24,573 nucleotides of DNA from contig CAYUIZ010000038.1 of the NCBI GenBank assembly GCA_964444885.1, positions 1 to 24,573 on the forward strand, written 5' to 3'. A program made the translations under genes and the position numbers. This stretch comes from CAYRGQ01 sp964444885 (GTDB taxonomy: Bacteria > Bacteroidota > Bacteroidia > Sphingobacteriales > Sphingobacteriaceae). The notes beneath the pieces were generated by a model. The model had not been told where the DNA came from. It did no database searches and worked only from the letters and a program-made list of their open reading frames with translations. Positions 1 through 7,635 of this stretch are shown here, piece after piece (positions within the stretch are counted from its first letter, which is position 1; the number at the start of each line of letters is the position of its first letter).

Positions 1-72
1 TCTTAGTTTATTAATCAGTTGTAGCCTTAAAAGTAAGGATTTTGCGGACAACTACGCATGCCAAGGCTGCGA

Positions 73-1153
73 TTAATCAAATTCCATCAAGTACGCCTTG
101 ATAAATTCATCGAGGTCGCCATCGAGCACGCCCTGCGTATCGGAAGTCTCCACCTGCGTGCGCAAATCTTTGACCATCTTGTACGGGTGCAGCACGTAGT
201 TGCGTATCTGGGACCCCCACTCGATACGCTTTTTGCTCCCCTCGATGGCATTGGTTGCCTCTTGGCGTTTACGCATCTCAATCTCGTACAGCTGCGATTT
301 CAACAGGCGCAGCGCGTTTTCCTTATTCTGGAGCTGCGAGCGCGTTTCCTGGTTTTTGATGATGATGCCTGTGGGTTTGTGGTGCAGGCGCACGGCCGTT
401 TCCACTTTGTTGACGTTCTGCCCGCCAGCGCCTCCCGAGCGGAAGGTATCCCATTCGATCTCCGAGTCTTTGACATCAATCTCGATGTTGTCGTCGATAA
501 GCGGGTACACATACACCGAAGCAAAAGACGTATGGCGCTTTGCGTTGGAATCAAACGGCGATATGCGCACCAGCCGGTGCACGCCGTTTTCGCCTTTGAG
601 GTAGCCGTAGGCAAACTGTCCGGAAAGTTGCAGCGTCACCGACTTAATGCCGGCCACTTCGCCCTCAAGGTAATCCTGTTCGGTCACCTTATAGCCATGC
701 CGTTCGCCCCACATGATGTACATCCGCATCAGCATGCCGGCCCAGTCACAACTTTCGGTTCCGCCCGCCCCTGCCGTCACTTGCAAAATGGCATCGAGCT
801 GATCTTCCTCGGCGCTAAGCATATTTTTAAATTCCAGCGCTTCAATATTTTTCAGCGTTGCATCGTATTGCTCCTGCAGCTCTGCTTCGGAGGCGTCGCC
901 GGATTGGAAAAACTCATACATCACCACGACGTCGTCCACCGCGGAAGCCACCTCATCGTAATGTTCTGTCCAGACTTTTTTGCTTTTGATGGATAGCAGG
1001 ACTTTTTCCGCCGCTTTTGAGTCATCCCAGAAGGTGGGCTCCAGCGTCAGGGCCTGCTCGGCTTCTATCTCGGATTTGCGGACATCGACGTCAAAGATGC
1101 CTCCTCAGGGCAGTCAATCTGTCCCTCAAGTCTTGTAATTGTTCCTTGGTCAT
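73..1153 (-). CDS. prfB: Peptide chain release factor 2 (RF2), programmed +1 frameshift
   Basis: RF2 recognises UGA and UAA stop codons in the ribosomal A site and triggers peptide release. The gene is read in two frames. ATG at 1153 opens a 20-codon segment beginning MTKEQLQDLRDR that ends at an in-frame TGA (1093-1091). After a +1 shift on CTT-T the frame continues DVDVRKSEIEAEQ down to TAA at 75-73. The joined protein is about 359 residues, close to the usual 365. The stop-codon recognition motif SPF falls near residues 198-200 and the catalytic GGQ (in SGGAGGQNVNK) near 243-245, as in E. coli RF2 with a small offset. The upstream neighbour, rlmD, is divergent. A caller that ignores the frameshift would report only the 292-residue piece starting at 951. 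Family assignment is certain; the start rests on the frameshift geometry and the adjacent promoter motif. Confidence 0.95.
1090..1105 (-). promoter_or_regulatory. prfB programmed +1 frameshift site
   Basis: On the minus strand the sequence reads AGG AGG CAT CTT TGA C. It has an internal Shine-Dalgarno-like AGGAGG, a three-base spacer, the slippery CTT, and the in-frame TGA followed by C. This matches the known autoregulatory RF2 site (E. coli AGG GGG TAT CTT TGA C) in order and spacing. When RF2 is scarce the ribosome pauses at TGA and slips +1, so synthesis of RF2 is fed back on its own level. It is notable here because Bacteroidota genes otherwise rarely show Shine-Dalgarno sequences. Confidence 0.93.
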
Positions 1154-1157
1154 GCCA

Positions 1158-1165
1158 CAAAGATA
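1158..1165 (-). promoter_or_regulatory. Bacteroidota -7 promoter element of prfB
   Basis: The minus strand carries TATCTTTG, a match to the Bacteroidota -7 consensus TAnnTTTG. It ends only four bases before the prfB ATG. I see no convincing -33 TTTG at the expected spacing. If used, the mRNA would be leaderless or nearly so. Confidence 0.5.
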
Positions 1166-1350
1166 TGTTTTTTTGGTTTTTAGGCGGTAAGGGATTTTTG
1201 GCCGACAGACGGGCCTGTTTCCCGGATGGCCTTCTTCTCCGGCAGCCGGCGGGCGACTTCCGTCTTTGCTGCATGCATGTTTAACCGAAGTTCCGATTAT
1301 AAAAGGGCTATTCACCCCAAAATCTTTCACCAAAACGACGGTTCTTCATG

Positions 1351-1382
1351 TCTAGCCCCCGGGGTTGCCACCCGGGGCTAGA
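1351..1382. repeat. REP-like GC-rich palindrome
   Basis: The arms TCTAGCCCCCGGG and CCCGGGGCTAGA pair across the loop GTTGCCA, with a single bulged C. The stem is about 12 pairs and mostly G-C. It is not followed by a T-run on either strand, so it does not look like an intrinsic terminator. The form, a GC-rich hairpin alone in an intergenic region, resembles the dispersed REP-type palindromes mobilised by RAYT transposases in other bacteria. Only one copy is in this window, so the repeat status is inference. Confidence 0.45.
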
Positions 1383-1449
1383 AATAGAACACCCCTAACA
1401 TTTCCCGGTTCCTGCATACTCCCTCATCCGAACAATGCCAAAAAAGCCG

Positions 1450-1457
1450 TACTTTTG
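1450..1457 (+). promoter_or_regulatory. Bacteroidota -7 promoter element of rlmD
   Basis: TACTTTTG matches TAnnTTTG and ends six bases before the ATG at 1464. It supports 1464 as the true start, since the in-frame ATG at 1365 would put this element inside the coding region. No clear -33 element is visible. Confidence 0.5.
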
Positions 1458-1463
1458 CACGTT

Positions 1464-2879
1464 ATGGGCAGAAGAAGACTTTTACCGGAAGAGCGCCAAC
1501 GCACGGGCATCACGATTATTGATATCGCTGAGCAAGGCAAGGGTGTAGGAAAAATTGACGATTTGGTCGTATTTGTCGACAAGGCGATCCCAGGCGATGT
1601 CGTGGACGTGGAGTTGACCCGCAAGAAAAAGAACCTGGCTGAAGCCCGCATCACCCGCCTGACGACGCCTTCAGAACACCGGACGGAACCTTTTTGCGAA
1701 CATTTTGGGGTATGCGGCGGCTGCAAGTGGCAACACATGAGCTACGATGCCCAGCTCCTTTTCAAGCATCAAAGCGTAGAAAGCGCGCTGGCCCGCATCG
1801 GAAAAGCAGACACCTCCTCCATGGAAAGCATCTTGCCTTCGGCCCATACCCGCTACTACCGAAACAAGCTGGAATATACGTTTTCAAACAAGCGATGGCT
1901 GACCAATCCGGATGCCGACACGGCGGACAACGACATGAACGCGTTGGGATTTCACGTCCCACTCCGGTTTGACAAGATTCTGGATATCAACCACTGCTAC
2001 TTGCAGGGCGACCCCTCTAATGCCATTCGGAACAGCTTGCGCGCCTTCGCATTGCGGCAGGGGATTTCATTCTACGACCTGCGTGCGCATAGTGGTGCGC
2101 TTCGCAACCTGATTATTCGTACGGCCAGCACGGGCGAAGTGATGGTTATTGTCATTTTTGCCTATCCCAGCGACGACGAAATACAGCAAACCATGACGTA
2201 CTTGCAAGGCGAATTCCCGCAACTTACCTCTTTGCTGTACGTTGTCAACCAAAAGAAAAACGACACGATTTCCGACCAAGACATCCATTTGTTTGCCGGC
2301 CGCGACCATATTTTCGAGGAAATGGAAGGACTGCGGTTCAAAATCGGGCCAAAAACGTTCTACCAGACCAATTCGGCACAGGCTTACGAACTGTACAAAA
2401 TAACGCGGGACTTTGCCGGCTTTTCGGGAAATGAACGCGTTTACGATCTTTACACCGGTGCTGGCACGATTGCCAATTTCGTTGCGCGCCACGTAGCGGA
2501 GGTTGTTGGCATCGAATACGTGCCCGAGGCCATCGCCGACGCCAACGTGAACGCTGCACTCAACGGCATTACCAACACAACGTTCTATGCGGGCGACATG
2601 AAAGACATCCTGACGCCCGAATTTGTTGCCCAGCACGGCAGGCCGGACGTGGTCATCACCGACCCCCCGCGGGCGGGCATGCATGGCGACGTCGTCGACC
2701 GGTTGCTGGAGATGGAGGCACCCAAAATCGTATATGTGAGTTGTAATGCATCGACCCAAGCGCGCGACTTGGCCATTTTGGCGGCCAAGTACGACGTAGC
2801 CCGGATTCGGCCGGTCGACATGTTCCCTCAGACCCAGCACGTTGAAAACGTGGTTTTGTTAACTTTAAAAAACGGATAA
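1464..2879 (+). CDS. rlmD: 23S rRNA (uracil-5-)-methyltransferase, RlmD/RumA family
   Basis: This SAM-dependent enzyme puts a methyl group on C5 of a uridine in 23S rRNA (U1939 in E. coli numbering for RlmD). The 471-residue protein has an N-terminal TRAM-like segment (about 14-70). A 4Fe-4S motif follows, with cysteines at 78, 84 and 87 (CEHFGVCGGC) and a fourth at 178 (NHCYLQ). The SAM-binding motif is YDLYTGAGTIANF, followed by the TDPPRAG motif and the catalytic cysteine near 427 (VYVSCNAST). The closing MFPQTQHVE is typical of the family. An in-frame ATG at 1365 exists, but its extra 33 codons cover the palindrome and promoter element. Family membership is near certain. Which uridine is modified cannot be told from sequence, because several Bacteroidota enzymes of this family have different or dual targets. 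Confidence 0.93.
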   Translation: MGRRRLLPEERQRTGITIIDIAEQGKGVGKIDDLVVFVDKAIPGDVVDVELTRKKKNLAEARITRLTTPSEHRTEPFCEHFGVCGGCKWQHMSYDAQLLFKHQSVESALARIGKADTSSMESILPSAHTRYYRNKLEYTFSNKRWLTNPDADTADNDMNALGFHVPLRFDKILDINHCYLQGDPSNAIRNSLRAFALRQGISFYDLRAHSGALRNLIIRTASTGEVMVIVIFAYPSDDEIQQTMTYLQGEFPQLTSLLYVVNQKKNDTISDQDIHLFAGRDHIFEEMEGLRFKIGPKTFYQTNSAQAYELYKITRDFAGFSGNERVYDLYTGAGTIANFVARHVAEVVGIEYVPEAIADANVNAALNGITNTTFYAGDMKDILTPEFVAQHGRPDVVITDPPRAGMHGDVVDRLLEMEAPKIVYVSCNASTQARDLAILAAKYDVARIRPVDMFPQTQHVENVVLLTLKNG

Positions 2880-2880
2880 C

Positions 2881-3297
2881 ATGAATATCGAGGATTTACT
2901 GGCCGCACAGGCTGCCGGCGGGGACCAGCCCCAAGCGGCAAGCCCCCTGAAAAGCTTGCGAAAGGATTTGGACCTCTACAGCGCATCCATCCGCGAGGTC
3001 GCCGTTGACATTATTGCCGAAGGGCTTTCCGCCTACCCCATCTTCATCGCTCACCAACACGAAGTGGCGCTGGGCGAGCTCATCCTGGACCACCGGGAAC
3101 TCGGAACCGAATGGTCCATCCACGCCTCCACGCTTGAAGATTTCGTAGAGCGCGGTGTGATTAAAGAAGACCGCAAGCAACGTTTCATCAAGCAATATAA
3201 AAAGCCCGAGGACTTTATGTGCCTCTTTGTCGTGGTGCCAGCCGGGGCCAACTTTGTGTTCTATCCTTACCAGCCGAAAGGCGAAAAAACAACGTAG
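2881..3297 (+). CDS. Conserved hypothetical protein, co-transcribed with rlmD
   Basis: A 138-residue soluble protein with no signal peptide or membrane segment. The first 20 residues are Ala/Gln/Gly-rich and likely flexible. The remainder is a compact mixed alpha/beta sequence with the segment FIAHQHEVALGELILD and a charged helix around RKQRFIKQYKKPEDF, then a hydrophobic strand FVVVPAGANFVFYPY. I do not recognise a named domain. It begins one base after the rlmD stop, so it must share that transcript and may be translationally coupled. Full length is likely, since start and stop are both clean. No function is proposed. Confidence 0.75.
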   Translation: MNIEDLLAAQAAGGDQPQAASPLKSLRKDLDLYSASIREVAVDIIAEGLSAYPIFIAHQHEVALGELILDHRELGTEWSIHASTLEDFVERGVIKEDRKQRFIKQYKKPEDFMCLFVVVPAGANFVFYPYQPKGEKTT

Positions 3298-3299
3298 CC

Positions 3300-3314
3300 G
3301 AAGGTTAAACCTTC
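3300..3314. repeat. Perfect 15-base palindrome just after the rlmD operon
   Basis: GAAGGTT-A-AACCTTC starts two bases after the stop of the preceding gene. The seven-base arms are perfect. There is no T-run after it, so it is a weak candidate for a 3'-end stabiliser or a protein-binding site rather than an intrinsic terminator. Confidence 0.35.
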
Positions 3315-3373
3315 AGGTGCAACGTGGGTCTAAAAAGACAATGGCACGGACGCAGCGTGCACAATACCGTTAG

Positions 3374-4126
3374 ATGAAAAAACTGTTCCCGTACATAGTG
3401 CTGATTGCTTGCCTTTGCCTGCCTTTCGCCCTCATCGCACAAGAGCGCGGTACCGTGCGTGGCCTGGTGGTAGAAGCAAGCGGCAGTGCACGCGTGGGGC
3501 AGGCCAACATTACCAACCTACAGAACCGGCAAGTCTCCGTGTCATCACCGACGGGCGAATTCCAGATCGAAGCGACGGTCGGCGACAGTATTGTGATCTC
3601 AAAAGTCGGTTACCAGACGGTGATTACCGAGATTAAAACCCTGAGCGACATTCTCATCAATTTTCATCGCGACGCGATCCAAATCGAAACGGTGAACGTC
3701 GAGCGGCTAAGCAAGAAAGCGGAATTGGAAGACGTGATGGAAAGTTACCGCAAACAGGGGGTGTATTTTGAAGGCAAGCCCGGCGTCCTCCAATACATTG
3801 CCAACCCAATCACCTCGCTCTACGAACTGCTGGGCCGCACGCCGCAAAACGCACGGCGCTTTCGCAACACGATGGAATGGGAGTTAAGCGAAACCGCCGT
3901 AGACCGGCTCTTTAACCAAACACGGGTGCAGGAGTTGACGGGTCTGGAGGGCCAGGATTTGGTGAATTTTATGCGCTGGTACCGGCCCAGCTACGAGAAA
4001 ACCGCCAATTGGGGCGAATACGACATCATGCTCTACATCCAAACTTCGTTCAAGCAATTTGACCGCGATGGCCGCCCCGCTGCGCCCACCCTTCCGAAAC
4101 TGGGGGCACCGCAACTGCAAAAATAA
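3374..4126 (+). CDS. Secreted CarboxypepD_reg-like domain protein
   Basis: A 250-residue exported protein. Residues 1-22 (MKKLFPYIVLIACLCLPFAL) are a clear signal peptide, with likely cleavage near IAQ-E. Residues about 27-95 fit a CarboxypepD_reg-like beta-sandwich: GTVRGLVVE, a PTGEFQIEA turn and SKVGYQT are its usual landmarks. The rest (about 100-250) is mainly helical and charged, has no domain I recognise, and carries no TonB-dependent receptor barrel. Similar stand-alone proteins are common in Bacteroidota and of unknown role. It lies 76 bases after the rlmD-linked gene and 241 bases before the OmpA-like lipoprotein. It is predicted periplasmic or outer-membrane associated, since there is no lipobox cysteine. 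Confidence 0.75.
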   Translation: MKKLFPYIVLIACLCLPFALIAQERGTVRGLVVEASGSARVGQANITNLQNRQVSVSSPTGEFQIEATVGDSIVISKVGYQTVITEIKTLSDILINFHRDAIQIETVNVERLSKKAELEDVMESYRKQGVYFEGKPGVLQYIANPITSLYELLGRTPQNARRFRNTMEWELSETAVDRLFNQTRVQELTGLEGQDLVNFMRWYRPSYEKTANWGEYDIMLYIQTSFKQFDRDGRPAAPTLPKLGAPQLQK

Positions 4127-4367
4127 CCGGTATCGCGCGTCGGCCAACTCCGTTCAGCGAACCGTTGCCCCCGGCTCCACGCGCCCGTATGTTCTCGAAG
4201 CATATCGAAGTCCGTTGAGCGCGCTTCGCTGTCCACCAAGCCATTTTTATCACGCTGATTCCTAACGGATAAACGCCGCTTGCAAAATCAGTCTTCGCCT
4301 TTGGCATCCCATTTGCACCGATTAGGGTTGAAACAAAAAAGTACTAACAACTAAATTTAACGGAGCG

Positions 4368-5057
4368 ATGAAAATATTGAATAAACGATTCGGAATCTTT
4401 GGATTGACCGTAGCAACCTCGATGATGCTTTTTAGCGGCTGCGGAACGATTCAGTCGATGAACAGCACGCAAAAAGGCGCCGCAGGTGGCGCAGTAGCCG
4501 GAGGCGCCATCGGCGCTATCATTGGCAACAAAGCCGGCAATACAGCGGTAGGCGCCATCGCAGGCGCGGCGCTCGGTGGCGTAGCAGGTGGTCTTATCGG
4601 ACGCAAGATGGACAAGCAAGCTGCCGAGATAGAGCGCACGGTAGCTGGCGCGGAGGTAATCAAGGCTGACGAAGGTATCATCGTCAAGTTTGACTCTGGC
4701 ATCCTGTTTGACTTCGACAAAACGGAAGTAAAGCCCGCCGCACGCGAGAACATCAAAAACTTAGTCGCTTCCCTGAACGCCAACCCCGACACGGATATCA
4801 TGGTGATAGGGCATACGGACTCGAAAGGAACCGACCGCTACAACCAAGGCTTATCCGAGCGCCGGGCGAGTGCCGTGGCGACGTACGCCGTAGGCCAAGG
4901 CTTGACCAAATCACGCATCTCAACGCAAGGTCGCAGCTTCCACGAGCCTATCGCGGATAACGATACCGAAGCGGGCCGTGCAGAAAACCGCCGTGTGGAA
5001 ATCGTAATCGTGGCCAACGACAAGATGAAACAAGAAGCGTTACGCGAAGCGCAATAG
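4368..5057 (+). CDS. OmpA-family lipoprotein with glycine-zipper segment
   Basis: A 229-residue outer-membrane lipoprotein expected to tether the envelope to peptidoglycan. The signal peptide ends in the lipobox LFSGC (lipidated Cys25). Residues about 38-82 form a Gly/Ala-rich zipper with repeated GGAVAGGAIGAI-type spacing. Residues about 105-225 are an OmpA C-terminal domain: the FDFDKTEVKPAA start, the GHTDSKGTDRYNQGLSERRA core and the AENRRVEI end are its peptidoglycan-binding signature. The length is typical for the Gly-zipper/OmpA group found widely in Bacteroidota. It is monocistronic: 241 bases lie upstream, and a strong terminator begins 37 bases after the stop. Base composition and codon use look like those of its neighbours. 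Confidence 0.9.
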   Translation: MKILNKRFGIFGLTVATSMMLFSGCGTIQSMNSTQKGAAGGAVAGGAIGAIIGNKAGNTAVGAIAGAALGGVAGGLIGRKMDKQAAEIERTVAGAEVIKADEGIIVKFDSGILFDFDKTEVKPAARENIKNLVASLNANPDTDIMVIGHTDSKGTDRYNQGLSERRASAVATYAVGQGLTKSRISTQGRSFHEPIADNDTEAGRAENRRVEIVIVANDKMKQEALREAQ

Positions 5058-5094
5058 AAAACAAACAATTCCTTAACTAACTTCACTAAGGATT

Positions 5095-5131
5095 ATCCGC
5101 TCCGTGGTCATACACGGGGCGGATTTTTTTT
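5095..5131 (+). terminator. Intrinsic terminator after the OmpA-like gene
   Basis: ATCCGCTCCGTG pairs with CACGGGGCGGAT across the loop GTCATA. The pairing is continuous except for one central mismatch, and eight Ts follow directly. This is a textbook rho-independent terminator for the upstream gene. Confidence 0.9.
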
Positions 5132-5214
5132 GCCCCCTGTCCGCCGTGCCAATCCGCTTGTCGTGTAGGATGTGCTACAACGCGGTTCGGAGGAAAATTC
5201 CCACTTGGTTTACT

Positions 5215-5222
5215 TACCTTTA
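5215..5222 (+). promoter_or_regulatory. Possible -7 element of the alpha/beta hydrolase gene
   Basis: TACCTTTA differs from the consensus TAnnTTTG at the last base only. It lies 25 bases upstream of the ATG at 5248 and downstream of the OmpA terminator. A TTGG at 5205-5208 is too close to act as a -33 box. Weak support. Confidence 0.3.
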
Positions 5223-5247
5223 ACGACACAAACCCATGTGAACCGTT

Positions 5248-6402
5248 ATGATGAGGTACGTTATCTTAACTTTAGTCTGTTTGTTTCCCGTTATGTTTGC
5301 GTCAGCCCAGGAACATTCCGAACTATGCGTCGGCCATTATTTTACTGAAGAAGAAGGCAAGCGTTTTCTTCAAGCGCAGACACCCGCCACACCGGAGGCC
5401 TGGCAGAAACGACGAGCGCAGATTCTGCATCAAATCCGAACGGGGATGGAGATCGGCGTCTTGCCGGAAAAACCAAACGCGGAGCCTATTATTCATAGCC
5501 GCCGCGTCATGGACGGCTACATCGTCGAAAATATTGCTTTCGAAAGCATGCCCGGCGTCTATGTCACGGGCAATCTATACCGCCCCCTCGGGGAGCACTC
5601 CTCCTATGCGGGTGTGTTGTGTCCGCATGGACATTGGAGCGATCCGGACGGACGCCTGCGTGAGGCGATGCAAATGCGTTGTGCCAGCCTGGCGCGGATG
5701 GGCGCCGTGGTTTTTGCGTGGGACATGGTGGGCTACGGCGATGCCCAACAGATCGAACACAAATTCCCCAAAGCACTGAAACTGCAGACGATCAACAGTA
5801 TCCGGGCACTTGATTTTCTGCTCGCTCTGCCTGGGGTCGACCCACAACGGATTGCCGTGACGGGTGCGTCGGGTGGCGGAACGCAGAGCTTTCTGCTCGC
5901 CGCGCTTGATGACCGCGTTAAAGTCGTCGCGCCGTGCGTGATGGTATCGGCACATTTTTTTGGTGGTTGTGTCTGCGAGAGCGGCATGCCCATACACAAG
6001 CACGGCGATTTTCAGACCAACAACGTGGAGATTGCCGCGCTGGCGGCGCCGCGCCCGATGCTATTGGTATCTGTGGGTGGCGACTGGACGCGAAACACGC
6101 CCAAAGTGGAATTTCCCTACATCCAGCAAATCTATCGCCTCTACGGCCAAGAACACCGGGTGGAGTCGGCTCACTTCCCCGACGAGGAACACGACTTTGG
6201 CCCGTCCAAACGACAAGCCGTCTACCACTTCCTAGCCGAGCACCTCAATCTCGACTTGCGCCGCATCCAAAATGACGCCGGAGAGATCGATGAAGGATTC
6301 GTCACGGTGCTTGCTCCGGACGAGCTGCGGGTGTTCGGCGCGCACAGCCCGTTGCCCAGCAACGCCTTGTCCGCCGATGCTATTATCTTGTCCTTGCAAT
6401 AA
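5248..6402 (+). CDS. Secreted alpha/beta-hydrolase (acetyl-xylan-esterase/dienelactone-hydrolase-like)
   Basis: A 384-residue exported serine hydrolase. Residues 1-21 are a signal peptide ending ASAQ-E. The alpha/beta-hydrolase core follows: VYVTGNLYRP and VLCPHGHW (oxyanion region), the nucleophile elbow TGASGGG with Ser208, an Asp candidate at GGDWT (279), and the catalytic His315 in PDEEHDFG. Two cysteines (GGCVCESG, 241 and 243) could be redox active or bind metal. This exported family is frequent in Bacteroidota that live on plant or host glycans, and members are annotated as acetylxylan esterases or prolyl-oligopeptidase-like enzymes. The substrate cannot be read from sequence. Two ATGs are tandem at 5248 and 5251. 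hemW starts 27 bases downstream but has its own promoter motif. Confidence 0.8.
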   Translation: MMRYVILTLVCLFPVMFASAQEHSELCVGHYFTEEEGKRFLQAQTPATPEAWQKRRAQILHQIRTGMEIGVLPEKPNAEPIIHSRRVMDGYIVENIAFESMPGVYVTGNLYRPLGEHSSYAGVLCPHGHWSDPDGRLREAMQMRCASLARMGAVVFAWDMVGYGDAQQIEHKFPKALKLQTINSIRALDFLLALPGVDPQRIAVTGASGGGTQSFLLAALDDRVKVVAPCVMVSAHFFGGCVCESGMPIHKHGDFQTNNVEIAALAAPRPMLLVSVGGDWTRNTPKVEFPYIQQIYRLYGQEHRVESAHFPDEEHDFGPSKRQAVYHFLAEHLNLDLRRIQNDAGEIDEGFVTVLAPDELRVFGAHSPLPSNALSADAIILSLQ

Positions 6403-6422
6403 GGAAGAAGTGATTACCTTTG
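6388..6422 (+). promoter_or_regulatory. Promoter of hemW, -33 and -7 elements
   Basis: CCTTG (the TTG at 6394-6396) lies 18 bases upstream of TACCTTTG (6415-6422), close to the Bacteroidota pattern TTTG-N19-TAnnTTTG. The -7 element ends seven bases before the hemW ATG at 6430. Part of the promoter overlaps the last codons of the preceding hydrolase gene. Confidence 0.6.
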
Positions 6423-6429
6423 CCCCGAC

Positions 6430-7560
6430 ATGGCCGGCATCTATTTTCATATTCCCTTTTGCAAGCAAGCCTGCCACTACTGTGACTTTCATTTTTCCAC
6501 TTCCCTCAAACAGAAAGACGGCTTGCTGGATGCTATGCGTAAAGAAATACGCATGCAAGCGGGCTATTTGCAGGGCCAAACAGTGGAAACCCTTTATTTT
6601 GGCGGTGGCACGCCCTCCTTACTGAATGCTGCCGAGATCATGGGCCTGCTGGATGAGGTGGATGCCCACTTCGCGCTGGGCAGGGATTTGGAAGTGACGC
6701 TGGAGGCTAATCCGGATGATTTGGATCCCCAAAAGCTGGCGGCTTACCGACAGCAGACGCCCATCAACCGGTTCAGCATCGGTATACAGTCATTCCACGA
6801 GGAAGACCTGCGCTGGATGAACCGCGTCCACACCGCATCCGAAGCCGAAACCGTCCTATTTCGCCTACGGGACGCGGGTTATGATAACCTTACCGCCGAT
6901 CTGATTTATGGGTTTCCGCTACTAACCGACGAAAAATGGGACGCGAACATCAGCAAGCTAGTGCAGTTTGGGATTCCGCACATTTCAGCCTATAGCATGA
7001 CGGTCGAAAGCCGGACAGCCTTAGCGTCCTTCATTCAAAAGGGGCGCGAGCGCGGGATGGACGACGAACAAAGCGCACGGCAGTTTCTCACGCTCGTAGA
7101 AGCGCTGCGCACCGCCGGCTATGAACAGTACGAAATATCTAATTTCGCCAAACTGGGCCACATCGCCCGCCATAACACGAATTACTGGAAAGGCGTGCCG
7201 TACTTGGGTATCGGCCCATCGGCCCACTCCTTCGACGGCCAAACACGGCAATGGAACATCCGCAACAATGCGCTGTATGTTCGCTCGCTCGCCGAAGGAA
7301 AACTGCCCTTCGAAGCTGAACAGCTAAGCCCGTCCGACCGGCTCAACGAATACATCATGACGGCGCTGCGCACCAAGTGGGGAATCAGCCTTGGCGATGT
7401 CGAAGAGCGCTTTGGATCCGCCCAAACCGAACGGATTCGCCGGGAAGCCGCGCCATTCCTGGCAAAAGACGAGATCACGCTAGATGCAAACACCCTCCTA
7501 CTAACCGACAAAGGCAAGCTCATGGCCGACCACATCGCAGCGATGCTGTTTGCGGAGTAG
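6430..7560 (+). CDS. hemW: HemW-like radical SAM protein (coproporphyrinogen III oxidase family)
   Basis: A 376-residue cytoplasmic radical-SAM protein. The 4Fe-4S/SAM motif CxxxCxxC is at Cys11, Cys15 and Cys18 in HIPFCKQACHYCDF. The FGGGTPSLL glycine-rich SAM motif and the C-terminal HemN-type domain follow. HemW is related to the oxygen-independent coproporphyrinogen oxidase HemN but is shorter and is a heme-binding chaperone in the studied cases. The short N-terminus, which begins right at the motif, favours HemW over HemN (about 455 residues, with an N-terminal extension). The start at 6430 fits the motif spacing and the promoter element just upstream. The downstream neighbour, radA, is convergent, with 75 bases between stops and only a weak five-pair hairpin there. 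Confidence 0.88.
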   Translation: MAGIYFHIPFCKQACHYCDFHFSTSLKQKDGLLDAMRKEIRMQAGYLQGQTVETLYFGGGTPSLLNAAEIMGLLDEVDAHFALGRDLEVTLEANPDDLDPQKLAAYRQQTPINRFSIGIQSFHEEDLRWMNRVHTASEAETVLFRLRDAGYDNLTADLIYGFPLLTDEKWDANISKLVQFGIPHISAYSMTVESRTALASFIQKGRERGMDDEQSARQFLTLVEALRTAGYEQYEISNFAKLGHIARHNTNYWKGVPYLGIGPSAHSFDGQTRQWNIRNNALYVRSLAEGKLPFEAEQLSPSDRLNEYIMTALRTKWGISLGDVEERFGSAQTERIRREAAPFLAKDEITLDANTLLLTDKGKLMADHIAAMLFAE

Positions 7561-7635
7561 GGTTTGCTTCGGTTGGCGCCTCGCAAGCCCGCACACGGAC
7601 TTTTCCACGCTATAATATAAGTGTAGGGCACTTGT

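Larger units (their letters stand above)
1154..1463. other. Divergent intergenic region between prfB and rlmD
   Basis: About 310 bases separate the two divergent starts. It holds the prfB promoter motif at one end, the rlmD promoter motif at the other, and a strong GC-rich hairpin in between (1351-1382). The open frames across it give low-complexity, Arg/Pro-rich translations with no recognisable domain, so I see no gene here. Confidence 0.6.

Noticed and set aside
58..996. 312-residue plus-strand frame opposite prfB
   Set aside because: It is the antisense shadow of prfB; no recognisable domain or start signal.
1091..1093. TGA in prfB as a sequencing error or pseudogene
   Set aside because: The stop lies exactly in the conserved RF2 frameshift context.
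1365..1463. N-terminal extension of rlmD from ATG 1365
   Set aside because: The 33 extra codons run through a palindrome and a promoter element, match nothing in the family, and the family start is met at 1464.
2067..2840. 257-residue minus-strand frame opposite rlmD
   Set aside because: Antisense shadow of a clearly conserved gene.
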